Below, in pieces: positions 53,578-62,843 of a DNA stretch of 64,000 nucleotides. The notes under the pieces are model-generated. The model was not told the origin of the DNA and did no database searches. It saw nothing but the letters and a program-made list of their open reading frames with translations. The DNA comes from Psychroserpens jangbogonensis (GTDB lineage: Bacteria > Bacteroidota > Bacteroidia > Flavobacteriales > Flavobacteriaceae), in the NCBI RefSeq assembly GCF_000797465.1, contig NZ_JSWG01000001.1:62001-126000 (forward strand). Direction: 5' to 3'. Numbering within the stretch: position 1 is the first letter of the stretch; each line of letters opens with the position of its first letter. Position numbers and translations under genes: made by a program.

Positions 53578-54562
53578 TAATTTTCATTTTGCATATCCAT
53601 ATGTCGCTTTTTTAGCGATAGTGCCTTTTATTATATATTGGCTGTTACCTGCTATAAAAAACAGAAGTACGGCACTAATTCACCCTTACTTCGAAGCTAG
53701 CGCAACATCTGCTAAACAAAAACCAAAAAAAGCATCACAGATAAAAAAAAGAACTTGGTTTGCTTCCATTTGTATGTATGTAATTTGGTTATTACTTCTA
53801 TTAGCTATGGCATCACCCGAATTAGTGGGTAAACCAGAAAAGAAAGTAAAAACCTCACGGAATTTTTTAATTCTAGCAGATTTATCCTTCAGTATGGCCA
53901 ACAATGATTGGTATATAGATAAAAAACGTGTTACGCGTTGGGAAGCCGTCAAAAACATTATGCAAGATTTTATTGTCAAGAGAGAAAGCGATAAAATGGG
54001 ACTCATATTTTTTGGAAGTAATGCTTATATCCAAGCGCCTTTTACTACAGATCTTAAAACGGTTAAATCCATGCTTGACGAAGCCGATGTTGGAATGGCT
54101 GGTCAAATGACTAACATAGGAAAAGCTATTGTTAAAGGAATGGATATGTTTGAACGAGACACCATTCAAAACAAAGTTATCCTATTGCTCACAGATGGTA
54201 TTGATAGTGGTACAGATATACTTCCGCTTGATGCAGCAAATATGGCCAAAAAAGATTCTACTGTAATTTATACCGTAGGAATTGGAGATCCTGGCAGTCG
54301 CTCTTCGGATCTGGATGAGCGTACATTAACAGAAATAGCAGAACTTACCAATGGTAAGTACTTTAGAGCTAAAGATGCCGAAGCTCTAGAAAAGATTTAT
54401 ACCGAATTAGAGAAATTAGAACCAATAGAGTACGAAGAAGAAGTATATACACCAAAGACCTTTTTGTATTACTACCCTTTAGGAGCGGCACTTTTATTAG
54501 GTGCCATATTAGCCATACTTAACAACTTTATAATCATATATAAACGATTTACATCGCATTAA
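53570..54562 (+). CDS. batA: BatA: VWA-domain membrane protein
   Basis: 330 residues. N-terminal helices (about 7-26 and 60-82), a VWA domain (about 95-285) with the MIDAS motif LADLSFSMAN and the later Thr/Asp residues (VILLLTDGID), and one C-terminal helix (YYPLGAALLLGAILAILNNF). BatA belongs to the Bacteroides aerotolerance operon; the proteins appear to form a periplasmic complex needed under stress. Stop and start overlap with neighbours by one to eight bases. Confidence 0.92.
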   Translation: MPDNFHFAYPYVAFLAIVPFIIYWLLPAIKNRSTALIHPYFEASATSAKQKPKKASQIKKRTWFASICMYVIWLLLLLAMASPELVGKPEKKVKTSRNFLILADLSFSMANNDWYIDKKRVTRWEAVKNIMQDFIVKRESDKMGLIFFGSNAYIQAPFTTDLKTVKSMLDEADVGMAGQMTNIGKAIVKGMDMFERDTIQNKVILLLTDGIDSGTDILPLDAANMAKKDSTVIYTVGIGDPGSRSSDLDERTLTEIAELTNGKYFRAKDAEALEKIYTELEKLEPIEYEEEVYTPKTFLYYYPLGAALLLGAILAILNNFIIIYKRFTSH

Positions 54563-56268
54563 TGCTGGAGAAAATTAAAAATATAAACTGGGAAGACTTT
54601 CATTTTTTACGTACCGATTACGTATGGGAAGGTATTGCCGTATTAGTTTTAATTTCTATTGGATTGCTTTTTCACAAGGAATCTAATGCATGGAAAAAAC
54701 ATATCAGCAAGCATTTACAGCCTTATGTTATTCAAAAAGGTACAACATGGAAAACCAGCTTAATTCGACTTTCCGTCATTTTTATGTTTTGTATAGGTTT
54801 CATTGCTTATTTAGGACCTACTTGGAATAAAATTAATGGTCCAACAAAAAAAATAAAATCTCAATTTGTCATTGCTTTAGATTTGTCTAAAAGCATGTTA
54901 ACTAAGGACGTCTCTCCTACTCGATTAGAGCGAGCAAAATTCAAAATTCACGATTTATTAGAAGCTAATCCAAGAGCAGAAACTAATTTAATGGTTTTTT
55001 CAGGTTCTACTCACGTGGCTATTCCTTTTACTACAGACTATAAAATTATACTTGACCAATTAGACGGATTAATGCCCAAAATGATGCCTGTTTCCGGAAC
55101 GGCTTTTAATGGGTTATTTAATAAAATGGATTCACTCTTTATAGATAACAAAGCCCAAGGAAAAATTCTTCTCATAACCGATGACTTAGAAGATTTATCT
55201 ATTGAAAGAGTTAGCGTGTTTTTACAACAGAACAACGTAAAGCTTTATATATATCCTTTTGCCACTCAAAGCGGAGGAAACATACCAACATTTAAGAAAA
55301 ATTCAGCTCTTGATCTTAACAAGCTTAATAGTTTGGCACAAATGGACGCCATTGATATTTTAGAATTTACATTAGACGACAGTGATGTAAAAGATTTAGC
55401 TAAAACAATTAGTGATGAATTAGTTTTTGAAGATAAGCCCGATGATAAAGAAGAGAATTGGAATGACAACGGATATTGGCTAATATTTCCATTGGCTTTT
55501 TTATTGCTTTTTAGTTTTAGAAAAGGTTGGACTTTAAACCTAATAATTATTTTCATCTCCTTCAGTTCTTGTTCAAATGATAACAACGAAAAAATTACCG
55601 ATTTAAAATTCAAGGATTTATGGTATACCAAAGCTTATCAAGCGCAACAAGAATTCGATAAGCAAAATTACCTAACAGCAGCTGTTCAGTTTGAAGACCC
55701 TATGCACAAGGGAACAGCGTATTACAAAGCAGGTGATTATTTGAGTGCACAAACTGCATTTGAGCAGGATACAACAGTTAGCGGGATCTATAATCTTGGA
55801 TTAACTTATGCCAAACTTGGGCAATTAAATAAATCACAAGAAATGTTTGAGAAGGTCTTGCAAAAAGACCCTTCAAACCAAAATGCAAATTCCAATCTAC
55901 AACAAATTATAAAAGCGATTGATGAAATTAGCACCTTAAAACCAGAAAATGCTGATTTAAACGACGACAAGCCAAACGCAAAAAATGAACAAAATGACTC
56001 TCCAGAAGATTTGAGTGGTGGTGGACAAGAAGCCACGAAGAAAGATATGGAGAAGGAAAGAAAAGAAGAAACAACAGAAACTGGAGAGCGAAAAGGAAAG
56101 GAAATGGAAGACTTACCAGATGATTTCAAGGTTGGTGAAGGCGAATTACCGAAAAATGTATTAATGCGGAAAGTAGATGATGATCCATCTCTATTTTTAA
56201 GAAAAAAATTTAGATATCAAGTTAGAAAAGGAATAATTGAAGTTGAAAAAACAAATAAGAAATGGTAA
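54562..56268 (+). CDS. BatB/BatC fusion: VWA protein with C-terminal TPR and charged tail
   Basis: 568 residues. Membrane helices at about 20-35 and 72-90, then a VWA domain with MIDAS FVIALDLSKSMLTKDV and ITDDLEDL, a further pair of hydrophobic segments (about 310-340), then TPR-like repeats (YYKAGDYLSAQTAFEQ; IYNLGLTYAKLGQLNKSQ) and a highly charged Glu/Lys-rich tail. Other Bacteroidota encode BatB and BatC separately, so this is a fusion of both. The start overlaps the batA stop and its end overlaps batD by 7 bp. Confidence 0.9.
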   Translation: MLEKIKNINWEDFHFLRTDYVWEGIAVLVLISIGLLFHKESNAWKKHISKHLQPYVIQKGTTWKTSLIRLSVIFMFCIGFIAYLGPTWNKINGPTKKIKSQFVIALDLSKSMLTKDVSPTRLERAKFKIHDLLEANPRAETNLMVFSGSTHVAIPFTTDYKIILDQLDGLMPKMMPVSGTAFNGLFNKMDSLFIDNKAQGKILLITDDLEDLSIERVSVFLQQNNVKLYIYPFATQSGGNIPTFKKNSALDLNKLNSLAQMDAIDILEFTLDDSDVKDLAKTISDELVFEDKPDDKEENWNDNGYWLIFPLAFLLLFSFRKGWTLNLIIIFISFSSCSNDNNEKITDLKFKDLWYTKAYQAQQEFDKQNYLTAAVQFEDPMHKGTAYYKAGDYLSAQTAFEQDTTVSGIYNLGLTYAKLGQLNKSQEMFEKVLQKDPSNQNANSNLQQIIKAIDEISTLKPENADLNDDKPNAKNEQNDSPEDLSGGGQEATKKDMEKERKEETTETGERKGKEMEDLPDDFKVGEGELPKNVLMRKVDDDPSLFLRKKFRYQVRKGIIEVEKTNKKW

Positions 56269-57617
56269 AAAAACTGAAATTAATTATTCTTTTTTTACTG
56301 CTGTCCTTTACTGGATTTAGTCAGAACATAATCAGTTATGTCTCTGTCAATACTAATGACGCATATGTTGGCGAACCTGTTCAACTCATTGTATCTGTCT
56401 ACTCTTCTACTTGGTTTACTGCAGGAATTGATTTAGGCAATATAAAAGTTGATGGTGCATTAACTGTATTTTTTCGTTCTGTAAGCAATTCCAAAAAATT
56501 TAACGGTAAAAACCATGCTGGAGTTGACTTTTATTATAATGTTTTCCCAACAAATAATGGAACTATTACAGTCCCTAGCTTATCTATTAATATTGAATCT
56601 CCAGCACCAGGAGGCTACAAAGGGATTAAACGTACAGTAAAAACTAAACCAAAAAGCTTTAATGTCAAAGCAATTCCTTTTGGCTATGATCCAAATCAAT
56701 GGCTTGTAGCAAGTTATTTAAACGTACGTGAAAAATGGTCGATACAACTAAATGATATCAAGGTTGGTGATGTGGTTCAACGTACAATTAACCGCTCGGC
56801 AGGAGGTACCTTATCTGAATTTATTCCAGCCACAGTTTGGGATAGCATTTCTGGTGTTAGCCTTTATCCTAAAAGAGCGTCAGTGAACACAAATAAGTCA
56901 AAAACTGGTGTATCCTCTTCGCGTTCAGAAACGGTTAATTACTTGTTTGAAAAAGAAGGCCAAGTTTTAATACCATCTATCAACTATTTGTATTGGAATT
57001 CAAGAACGAAGACATTCTATAAAAAACGACTGGATTCGATTACGGTTTCTGTTAAACCAAATGCCGATTTACAAATGCTTGCTAGCATTAAAAGATCATT
57101 GCAACAAGAAAATACTGAAGAATTAGAAGCTGAAGAAAAACCGTTCTTATTATTTGGATTGCCTCCAAAAACCGTTCTTCAATATTTGATTATTTTGATA
57201 CTTGGATTGTATATTCTATTTAAGATATTACAAAGAGGCATTAGGTTTTATAAAAAGTATCATTCAGCATATTTAGAATCAGAAAAGTATGCATTTAAAA
57301 AAGTCAATAAGACTATAGCCAATAATGATATAATCTTGTTTTCTAAAACATGTAATTCTTGGTTATTAAAATTAGGTGCTAATGATTTGAATCTACAAAA
57401 ATTTGTAAAAAACTATGGAACTGAGGAGCTTAAAATGGTCCTTCATCAAATCAACCAAGATACTTATAAGCATCACAGATCAACTGACAAAACAAGTTTC
57501 ACATCATTATTAAGTGAATTAAAAAAAGCAAGAAAACACTTTTTTAAACTTCAAAAGGAAGCAGGTCATTCTAAACAAAAAAATGACTCATGGCTAAATC
57601 CAAGGGCTATTGATTAG
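56262..57617 (+). CDS. batD: BatD-like protein
   Basis: 451 residues with a signal peptide (about 1-20, ending FTGFSQ). Beta-sandwich regions (YVSVNTNDAYVGEPVQLIVS; TVPSLSINIESPAPGGY) are followed by a membrane helix near residue 305 (TVLQYLIILILGLYILFKIL) and a cytoplasmic helical tail. This matches BatD / oxygen-tolerance proteins. It ends the Bat operon and overlaps the convergent cytochrome gene by 11 bp. Confidence 0.9.
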   Translation: MVKKLKLIILFLLLSFTGFSQNIISYVSVNTNDAYVGEPVQLIVSVYSSTWFTAGIDLGNIKVDGALTVFFRSVSNSKKFNGKNHAGVDFYYNVFPTNNGTITVPSLSINIESPAPGGYKGIKRTVKTKPKSFNVKAIPFGYDPNQWLVASYLNVREKWSIQLNDIKVGDVVQRTINRSAGGTLSEFIPATVWDSISGVSLYPKRASVNTNKSKTGVSSSRSETVNYLFEKEGQVLIPSINYLYWNSRTKTFYKKRLDSITVSVKPNADLQMLASIKRSLQQENTEELEAEEKPFLLFGLPPKTVLQYLIILILGLYILFKILQRGIRFYKKYHSAYLESEKYAFKKVNKTIANNDIILFSKTCNSWLLKLGANDLNLQKFVKNYGTEELKMVLHQINQDTYKHHRSTDKTSFTSLLSELKKARKHFFKLQKEAGHSKQKNDSWLNPRAID

Positions 57618-59775
57618 GATCTAATTCTTGTAAGATTTTTTGGCTGGCAATTGCATTTCCTTGATCACGATAAATTAAAGCTAACAAATACTTATAATCC
57701 TGGTTGGATGCTTCTATTTTTAAAGCCCTTTTAATATAGGATTCTGCAAGCTTCAAATCTTTTTTATCTTGAAAATAATAGGTCGCAATATTATACATTG
57801 AGCGTGTATCATTCGGATTAAGTTCTATCGCTATGTTTAATTCTGATATAGCATCTTCATTTTTATTCTTCTCGAAATTCAATAACGCTTTTAAATAATG
57901 TGGTCTGCTCGCTTTTGGTTCAAGATCGATCCATTTATTTAGTGTCACAGAAGCATTCTCATAATCACTAATCAAGGAATAAGCAGTCGCTAAATTAGAA
58001 TAAACAGGCGTCAGTAACTCGTCTTTAACTAATGCCATTTTATAATGTTTAATGGCCTCTTTATGATTGTTTTTTTGCAGATAATAATCTCCCAATTGCA
58101 TCCTTCCACTAGAAAAATCGGCATTACTAAAGAGCATAGTCTCTAGTTCAGTTCGAGCAGTAGTAAAATTCAATTTATCATTTACACCTAAGGTATTCTC
58201 ATCAAGTCCAATTACCAATTGAGCAGCTCCAATTCTAACTAATCGCGTTGAATCATTTAAATGTTTTAATGCGATAGAGAGTCGATCTTGAGGAGATAAT
58301 GCACGAAATTTTAATAAGGCATTATATCTAATAATCGCTGAAGAATCATTAAGGGACTGAACCAAAGCGCTAAATTGTTCTTGATTTGTGAAATTCATAT
58401 TCTCAATTACTGTTGCTCGAGCAATTTCTGGAAAATCTAAATTATTAATAAACGTGTTTAATTCCTCTATCTCAGTTGGACTTAGATTGTTTTTACCACT
58501 TAATAATAAAGCATCTGAAAAATGTGGTTGTCTTTCACTCCCATACCATTTTACTATTGTAGAAGCAGCCCACTGGTTTGACTTATCTTTATGACACTCA
58601 TTACATGCATTTGGTGTTTCATGGGTTACTGATTGATCAGGTCTCGGAATTCTAAAACTATGGTCACGTCGAAAATCATTCCCCATATAAACCTTACCTG
58701 TCATATGACAATTAATACATAGACTAGCTTCTGTACTTTCTTTATGAAAGTGATGTGCCTTAGTATTATAATCTGCTGGAACGTGACATTGTGTGCACAA
58801 ATTGTTCCCTTCAAATTTGAGTTCTAATGAATGTGGATCATGGCAATCACTACACTTAACACCTTCAGCATACATTCTACTCTGAAGAAAAGATCCATAT
58901 ACATAATCCTCCTCCTCTATTTGACCATCACCATGATAAAATTCAGTAGATAAATTTTGTATCAAATATTGATCTTCAAAATTTTCTCCAGTTTTCAAGT
59001 TAAATGTAAGTTTAGTGCGTCTTGCATGACATGAAGCACATAAATTCAATTGGTCATTCTGATTCAATCCATTCAAAATATAAGTATCGATCCCTTTAGG
59101 ATCATCTGTAGCCCAAGTAACATGTTTATTTGCTGGACCATGGCAGCTTTCACAAGCCACATTTATTTCACTATAAGTAGTATTATACGAATCATCTTCA
59201 AGGCTATAATTCTCTTCAAGGTTTGTGGAATGACATTCTGCACACATGGTATTCCAGTTTTGAGCACCTCTTGTCCAGTGCAACCAATCATGAGGTTCAA
59301 TCTGATCGCCTTTATATTGATGATACCATACATTTTTAATAGCATCCCATGTAACTCGCAATACTTGTTTCTTGCCTTTATCAAAATCAACTAGGTACTG
59401 CTGCAAGGGTGTAACACCAAAAGTAAATGTTACCTTATACTCAGTTTCTGAAGCATCAATTTCTTTAATCCTAACAAAAAATTCTTTGTTTTTTTTGAAA
59501 AAGAAGTATTCTACACCATCAATTTTAGTGTTGATATTGTCAAAATTCCCTAATACAGTTGAATCATTTGCAATCTGCATTGCTAAATCATGATGAGAAC
59601 CTTGCCATTTGTCAAATTCCTGTTTATGACAACTAACACATGTTTTTGACCCGGCAAATTCTTTAATTACTAATTGCTTTTTATCATCCTTGACTTCTAC
59701 ATAACCACTCTCCTTGCAGTTAATAAAAAATACACATAATATAACTATGCAAGTTATCTTAAAGAAGTCCCTCAT
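57607..59775 (-). CDS. Octaheme cytochrome c lipoprotein with C-terminal TPR
   Basis: 722 residues from ATG 59775 (MRDFFKITCIVILCVFFINC), where the lipobox begins; ATG 59817 would add an unneeded leader. Eight CxxCH motifs are visible in order: CVSCH, CAECH, CESCH, CASCH, CSDCH, CTQCH, CINCH and CNECH. The N-terminal 400 or so residues resemble cytochrome c554/NrfA-type multiheme folds. From about 500 onward TPR repeats follow (DYYLQKNNHKEAIKHYKMAL). It is probably an extracytoplasmic electron-transfer or reductase protein with a docking domain; its substrate is unknown. Confidence 0.88.
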   Translation of the reverse strand: MRDFFKITCIVILCVFFINCKESGYVEVKDDKKQLVIKEFAGSKTCVSCHKQEFDKWQGSHHDLAMQIANDSTVLGNFDNINTKIDGVEYFFFKKNKEFFVRIKEIDASETEYKVTFTFGVTPLQQYLVDFDKGKKQVLRVTWDAIKNVWYHQYKGDQIEPHDWLHWTRGAQNWNTMCAECHSTNLEENYSLEDDSYNTTYSEINVACESCHGPANKHVTWATDDPKGIDTYILNGLNQNDQLNLCASCHARRTKLTFNLKTGENFEDQYLIQNLSTEFYHGDGQIEEEDYVYGSFLQSRMYAEGVKCSDCHDPHSLELKFEGNNLCTQCHVPADYNTKAHHFHKESTEASLCINCHMTGKVYMGNDFRRDHSFRIPRPDQSVTHETPNACNECHKDKSNQWAASTIVKWYGSERQPHFSDALLLSGKNNLSPTEIEELNTFINNLDFPEIARATVIENMNFTNQEQFSALVQSLNDSSAIIRYNALLKFRALSPQDRLSIALKHLNDSTRLVRIGAAQLVIGLDENTLGVNDKLNFTTARTELETMLFSNADFSSGRMQLGDYYLQKNNHKEAIKHYKMALVKDELLTPVYSNLATAYSLISDYENASVTLNKWIDLEPKASRPHYLKALLNFEKNKNEDAISELNIAIELNPNDTRSMYNIATYYFQDKKDLKLAESYIKRALKIEASNQDYKYLLALIYRDQGNAIASQKILQELDPNQ

Positions 59776-60061
59776 TAATAAAATTAGTTTAAAACAAACA
59801 TAAAGAAAACAGTCCAAAACATCAATTTATTTTTAGTTAAAGGCGGAATTATAACTTGAACTAAATAGTATAAAATCAAATCATCAGTGCTATGGGTTTC
59901 AAGAAGAAAAATAAAAACCTACACAACTCTCAAAGTACTGGTTTGTAATTAAGTAATTATTGGAGTTAATTACATAAATTAAATTCTAAATATTTTCTCA
60001 TATAGTTATATTAACCGTTCTTTGTTACTCACAAATTGACAACTATTTTAAAACACTGACC

Positions 60062-60748
60062 ATGAAAAGCAAAAATTATTTAATCCTTTTAACTTTCTCA
60101 TTTATCTTTTTTCAAAATTGCTCTAGTACTAAAGTATTAGATTCATGGAAAGCTAATGATGATGTTATAAATAAATTCAAAGAAAAGAATGTTCTTGTAA
60201 TTGCAAGAACTTCAAATAATCAAGCACGAATTGCTTTTGAAAACGCTTTAGCTGAAGATCTTAGAGGAAGAGGACTAAAAGTTACTGAAAGTTACTCCAA
60301 AGCTCCTCAAATTTATCCTAATCGTGAAATGTCTGAAGAGCGCGTAGCTTTAATGAAAAGCTTGTTGGATAGCGAAGGTTTTAACGCCATAATTCTAATA
60401 GTTATCAAGGATAAAAGTTCGATAACAAGAACATCAAATAGCGGTATTTATGTTGGCGCTAGTTATGGTAACTACTATCCAAATCATTACGGTGGATTTT
60501 ATAATTACTACTCCTACCCTTATGCTTATGGTTCTTATTATAATTCATTTGGCGGATATATTCCGACTTCAAGTTCTACATATACTGAAACAAAATATGT
60601 TTTAGAAACTGTAGTCTACAACCTTGATGAACCGTCTGAAGACCAGCTTGTTGCCGTAGTAACAACAAGTATTGACGATCCTAAAGACGCCTATAAAACG
60701 GCAGATCTGTATGTAGAAGAAATGATGAAAAGCCTTGAAAAAAAATAG
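60062..60748 (+). CDS. DUF4136-like lipoprotein (paralogue of the gene at 38890)
   Basis: 228 residues. The lipobox ends FQNC (about residue 20). The strand NVLVIARTSNNQARIAFENA, helix ALAEDLRGRGLKVTESYS and EGFNAIILIVIKD align in order with the lipoprotein at 38890. A Tyr/Gly/Asn-rich loop (YVGASYGNYYPNHYGGFYNY) is expanded here. Flanked upstream by the cytochrome gene on the other strand. Function unknown. Confidence 0.7.
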   Translation: MKSKNYLILLTFSFIFFQNCSSTKVLDSWKANDDVINKFKEKNVLVIARTSNNQARIAFENALAEDLRGRGLKVTESYSKAPQIYPNREMSEERVALMKSLLDSEGFNAIILIVIKDKSSITRTSNSGIYVGASYGNYYPNHYGGFYNYYSYPYAYGSYYNSFGGYIPTSSSTYTETKYVLETVVYNLDEPSEDQLVAVVTTSIDDPKDAYKTADLYVEEMMKSLEKK

Positions 60749-60789
60749 AACCTTTTTGATGAAAAAGTTCTTTATAGTTTACATTACCT

Positions 60790-60838
60790 AAAGATAGGCA
60801 AATCATGATTTTTTAAATTATAATTTGCCTATCTTTTT
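60790..60838 (+). terminator. Long-stem terminator after the DUF4136-like gene
   Basis: AAAGATAGGCAAAT (60790-60803) pairs perfectly with ATTTGCCTATCTTT (60823-60836) around a 19-base AT-rich loop, with T residues to 60838. It starts 41 bp after the stop codon. Confidence 0.75.
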
Positions 60839-61057
60839 GGTTCGTAATTTAACTCCATAAAAGGATAAATTGAAGTTTCATTAGATTCTAATACTACTGA
60901 TTAAAGTGATCTAGGTTTAATGATTAATCATACAGAAATATCAAATAAAGATTATAATTGTATAAACGCATTCTACTTAAAGGGCGTAATTCACTTATCT
61001 ATTTAAGAAGCATTCGATAAAAACATTTTTGGATGTAAATAAATTGCATTTTATTAT

Positions 61058-61065
61058 TACTTTTG
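61058..61065 (+). promoter_or_regulatory. Putative -7 box of the NTF2-like lipoprotein gene
   Basis: TACTTTTG fits TAnnTTTG and lies 39 bp before ATG 61105. A clear -33 element at normal spacing was not found (TTTTTGG lies about 26 bp upstream). Confidence 0.45.
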
Positions 61066-61104
61066 ATATATTAACAAAATGATTTTTTGAAAAAAAGGAT
61101 AAAT

Positions 61105-61593
61105 ATGAAAAACAAGTTTGTAAAAGGGATAGTATTTGGTAGTCTAGTTTTATTAATGACTTCTTGTAATACGAATGAAGAAAAATCAACGTCTATAGTT
61201 GTAGATAAAGAACAGGTAAAAATCGATATTCAAGCTAGGGAGAATCAATTTGCTGAATTATTAAATAGTGGTGAACTTAAGAAGATTGGGTATTATGCTG
61301 ATGACGCAGTTACTTTTTATCAAAACATGGCTCCAGTAAGAGGCAAGAAAGAGAGGTATGATTTTTTTAAAAGAGATATAGCAGTAAATAATAAAAACAA
61401 AATTTCAATCACAACCACTGAAGTATTTCCATCCAAAGATGGAGTTCAAGTATTGGAAATAGGATATTATACAGTAGTTGATTCTACTAATACTGCAATT
61501 AATACAGGGAATTATATGAGCCTTTTTGAAAAAAGAGACGGACAATATGTCTGTCTTAGAGATATGAGTGCCTCTGATATGCCTATTGATTAG
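61105..61593 (+). CDS. NTF2/DUF4440-like lipoprotein
   Basis: 162 residues from ATG 61105 (MKNKFVKGIVFGSLVLLMTS), whose lipobox Cys follows at about 21; a TTG at 61087 would add six residues and is less likely. The mature part (AEDF-type start read as ARENQFAELLNSGELKKIGY, then YADDAVTFYQNMAPVRGKKE) and the final SLFEKRDGQYVCLRDMSAS fit an NTF2-like domain of the DUF4440 type. Function unknown; no operon partner. Confidence 0.75.
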   Translation: MKNKFVKGIVFGSLVLLMTSCNTNEEKSTSIVVDKEQVKIDIQARENQFAELLNSGELKKIGYYADDAVTFYQNMAPVRGKKERYDFFKRDIAVNNKNKISITTTEVFPSKDGVQVLEIGYYTVVDSTNTAINTGNYMSLFEKRDGQYVCLRDMSASDMPID

Positions 61594-61610
61594 AGCTATA
61601 AATCAATATT

Positions 61611-61654
61611 AAAAGAGGAGCCCATTTTCAAATGAAAATGGGCTCCTCTTTTTT
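61611..61654. terminator. Perfect 20-bp-stem bidirectional terminator
   Basis: Left arm 61611-61630 and right arm 61633-61652 are exact complements around a minimal loop, bounded by A and T runs. It separates the NTF2-like gene from the convergent RS-rich repeat gene and can serve both. Confidence 0.9.
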
Positions 61655-61673
61655 CAGTAAATAAATACGAAAA

Positions 61674-62843
61674 TTAGCGTCTTCTTCTACCTGCGGTTCT
61701 ACTTGAGCTTGCTCGACTCGAATTTGTACGGGTTGCACGACTCGTACTTGAAGATGAACGTGATGATCCCATTGACCTTGAAGCGGATGGCCTAGATGTT
61801 GACCCTCTACTTGTAGATGCTCTGTTATTATTGGTTCTGTTTGTATTTCCTCTATTAGTTGAAGTTCTGTTTGTATTTCCTCTATTAGTTGAAGTTCTGT
61901 TTGTATTTCCTCTATTAGTTGAAGTTCTGTTTGTATTTCCTCTATTTGTAGACGTTCTATTAGTATTTGCTCTATTTGTAGACGTTCTATTTGAACCATT
62001 TCTGGCCCGCGAAGCCGAAGGACGAGATCCTCTTTGACCTGACGTTCTGAAATTACCATTATTAATATTTCTATTTACAGTATTAGAGGTGTTTCTTCTG
62101 GTAGAATTGTAATTGTTATAGCTATTGTGGTTATGAATATTGACAGTTGTATGACCATAACCTCCATGATAACCATGATGATGATGATAATGATGATGAT
62201 GATAAACACCAATACTTATTACAGCCCAAGGATTCCAGTAAACAGGGTAGTATCCATAATAATAAGGAGGGTAATAAGGAATGTATGCAGGTGAATAGAC
62301 ATATTGAACTACAGGAGCCGTTTGAACGACCACAACCTTTGTAGTTGCTTCTACATTTACAGTGACTGGATCGTCTCCTACATAAGCTGGATTAGATGTC
62401 ACTGCCTCTGTAGCTTCAGTACGGGGTTCAATAACATAATCTTTTCCATATAATTCCTTATCTCCAATAATCTGCATGGTAACTTTACCAGCAGTATCTT
62501 TTGATACCGTAATTACTGCAACGTCCTGATTTTCTTTTTCACTTATTGCGTCCTGAAGAATAAATAAGAAATCATCTCCATCTTTTTCAGTTACAACTTT
62601 TATGAAATCAACTTTACCATCATTATTTAGGTCTAAATTGACAATTCCAGCTTTTTCATCATTTAACGACTTTTCAAAAGCCTCAATGGTCTTTGACTGC
62701 TGAAAAACGTTCAATACCGCATAAAGATCTAGATCATCACCTGGCAAACCTAACAGAGGCATTTCATTCTCTGTTTGAGAAAAAGCTGACAAACTAATTA
62801 AACTTATTGCTAGTAGTAAAATTGATAATAATCTATTTTTCAT
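61674..62843 (-). CDS. Secreted His-rich, RS/RT-repeat protein with EF-hand-like N-terminal domain
   Basis: 389 residues with a signal peptide (about 1-22). The N-terminal domain (about 30-150) has NLDLNNDGKVDFIKVV, an EF-hand- or dockerin-like loop. A Tyr/Pro stretch (YIPYYPPYYYGYYPVYWNPW) leads to a histidine cluster (HHHHYHHHHGYHGGYGH), then to a basic low-complexity C-terminal part made of ten-residue repeats (RGNTNRTSTN) and Ser/Arg runs ending AGRRRR. It is probably a metal-binding or surface-adhesive extracellular protein. Tail composition suggests repeat-length variability. Confidence 0.72.
   Translation of the reverse strand: MKNRLLSILLLAISLISLSAFSQTENEMPLLGLPGDDLDLYAVLNVFQQSKTIEAFEKSLNDEKAGIVNLDLNNDGKVDFIKVVTEKDGDDFLFILQDAISEKENQDVAVITVSKDTAGKVTMQIIGDKELYGKDYVIEPRTEATEAVTSNPAYVGDDPVTVNVEATTKVVVVQTAPVVQYVYSPAYIPYYPPYYYGYYPVYWNPWAVISIGVYHHHHYHHHHGYHGGYGHTTVNIHNHNSYNNYNSTRRNTSNTVNRNINNGNFRTSGQRGSRPSASRARNGSNRTSTNRANTNRTSTNRGNTNRTSTNRGNTNRTSTNRGNTNRTSTNRGNTNRTNNNRASTSRGSTSRPSASRSMGSSRSSSSTSRATRTNSSRASSSRTAGRRRR
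61831..61980. repeat. Five 30-bp tandem repeats inside the RS-rich gene
   Basis: Units begin at 61831, 61861, 61891, 61921 and 61951. The first four are nearly identical and the last is more diverged. The unit length is a multiple of three, so each repeat adds ten residues without breaking the frame. This is a coding tandem repeat and not a CRISPR array because there are no unique spacers. Confidence 0.9.

Larger units (their letters stand above)
60749..61104. other. Intergenic region with terminator hairpin and a downstream promoter box
   Basis: This 356-bp gap contains a 14-bp stem terminator for the upstream lipoprotein gene (60790-60838) and a TACTTTTG promoter-like box at 61058-61065 for the downstream gene. 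Between them is AT-rich sequence with no coding potential that I can support. Confidence 0.6.

Noticed and set aside
59892-59948. 18-codon frame MGFKKKNKNLHNSQSTGL upstream of the DUF4136-like gene
   Set aside because: Too short and without any conserved feature; no promoter-like box precedes it.
61831-61980. Regular 30-bp repeats that could be taken for a CRISPR array
   Set aside because: Units are contiguous with no unique spacers, lie in frame inside a coding gene and have no cas genes nearby.
61628-62059. 143-codon minus-strand frame with Gln/Ile/Glu repeats across the tandem-repeat region
   Set aside because: It is the alternate-frame reading of the 30-bp repeats in the RS-rich gene; the periodic sequence keeps every frame open and composition is repeat-driven.
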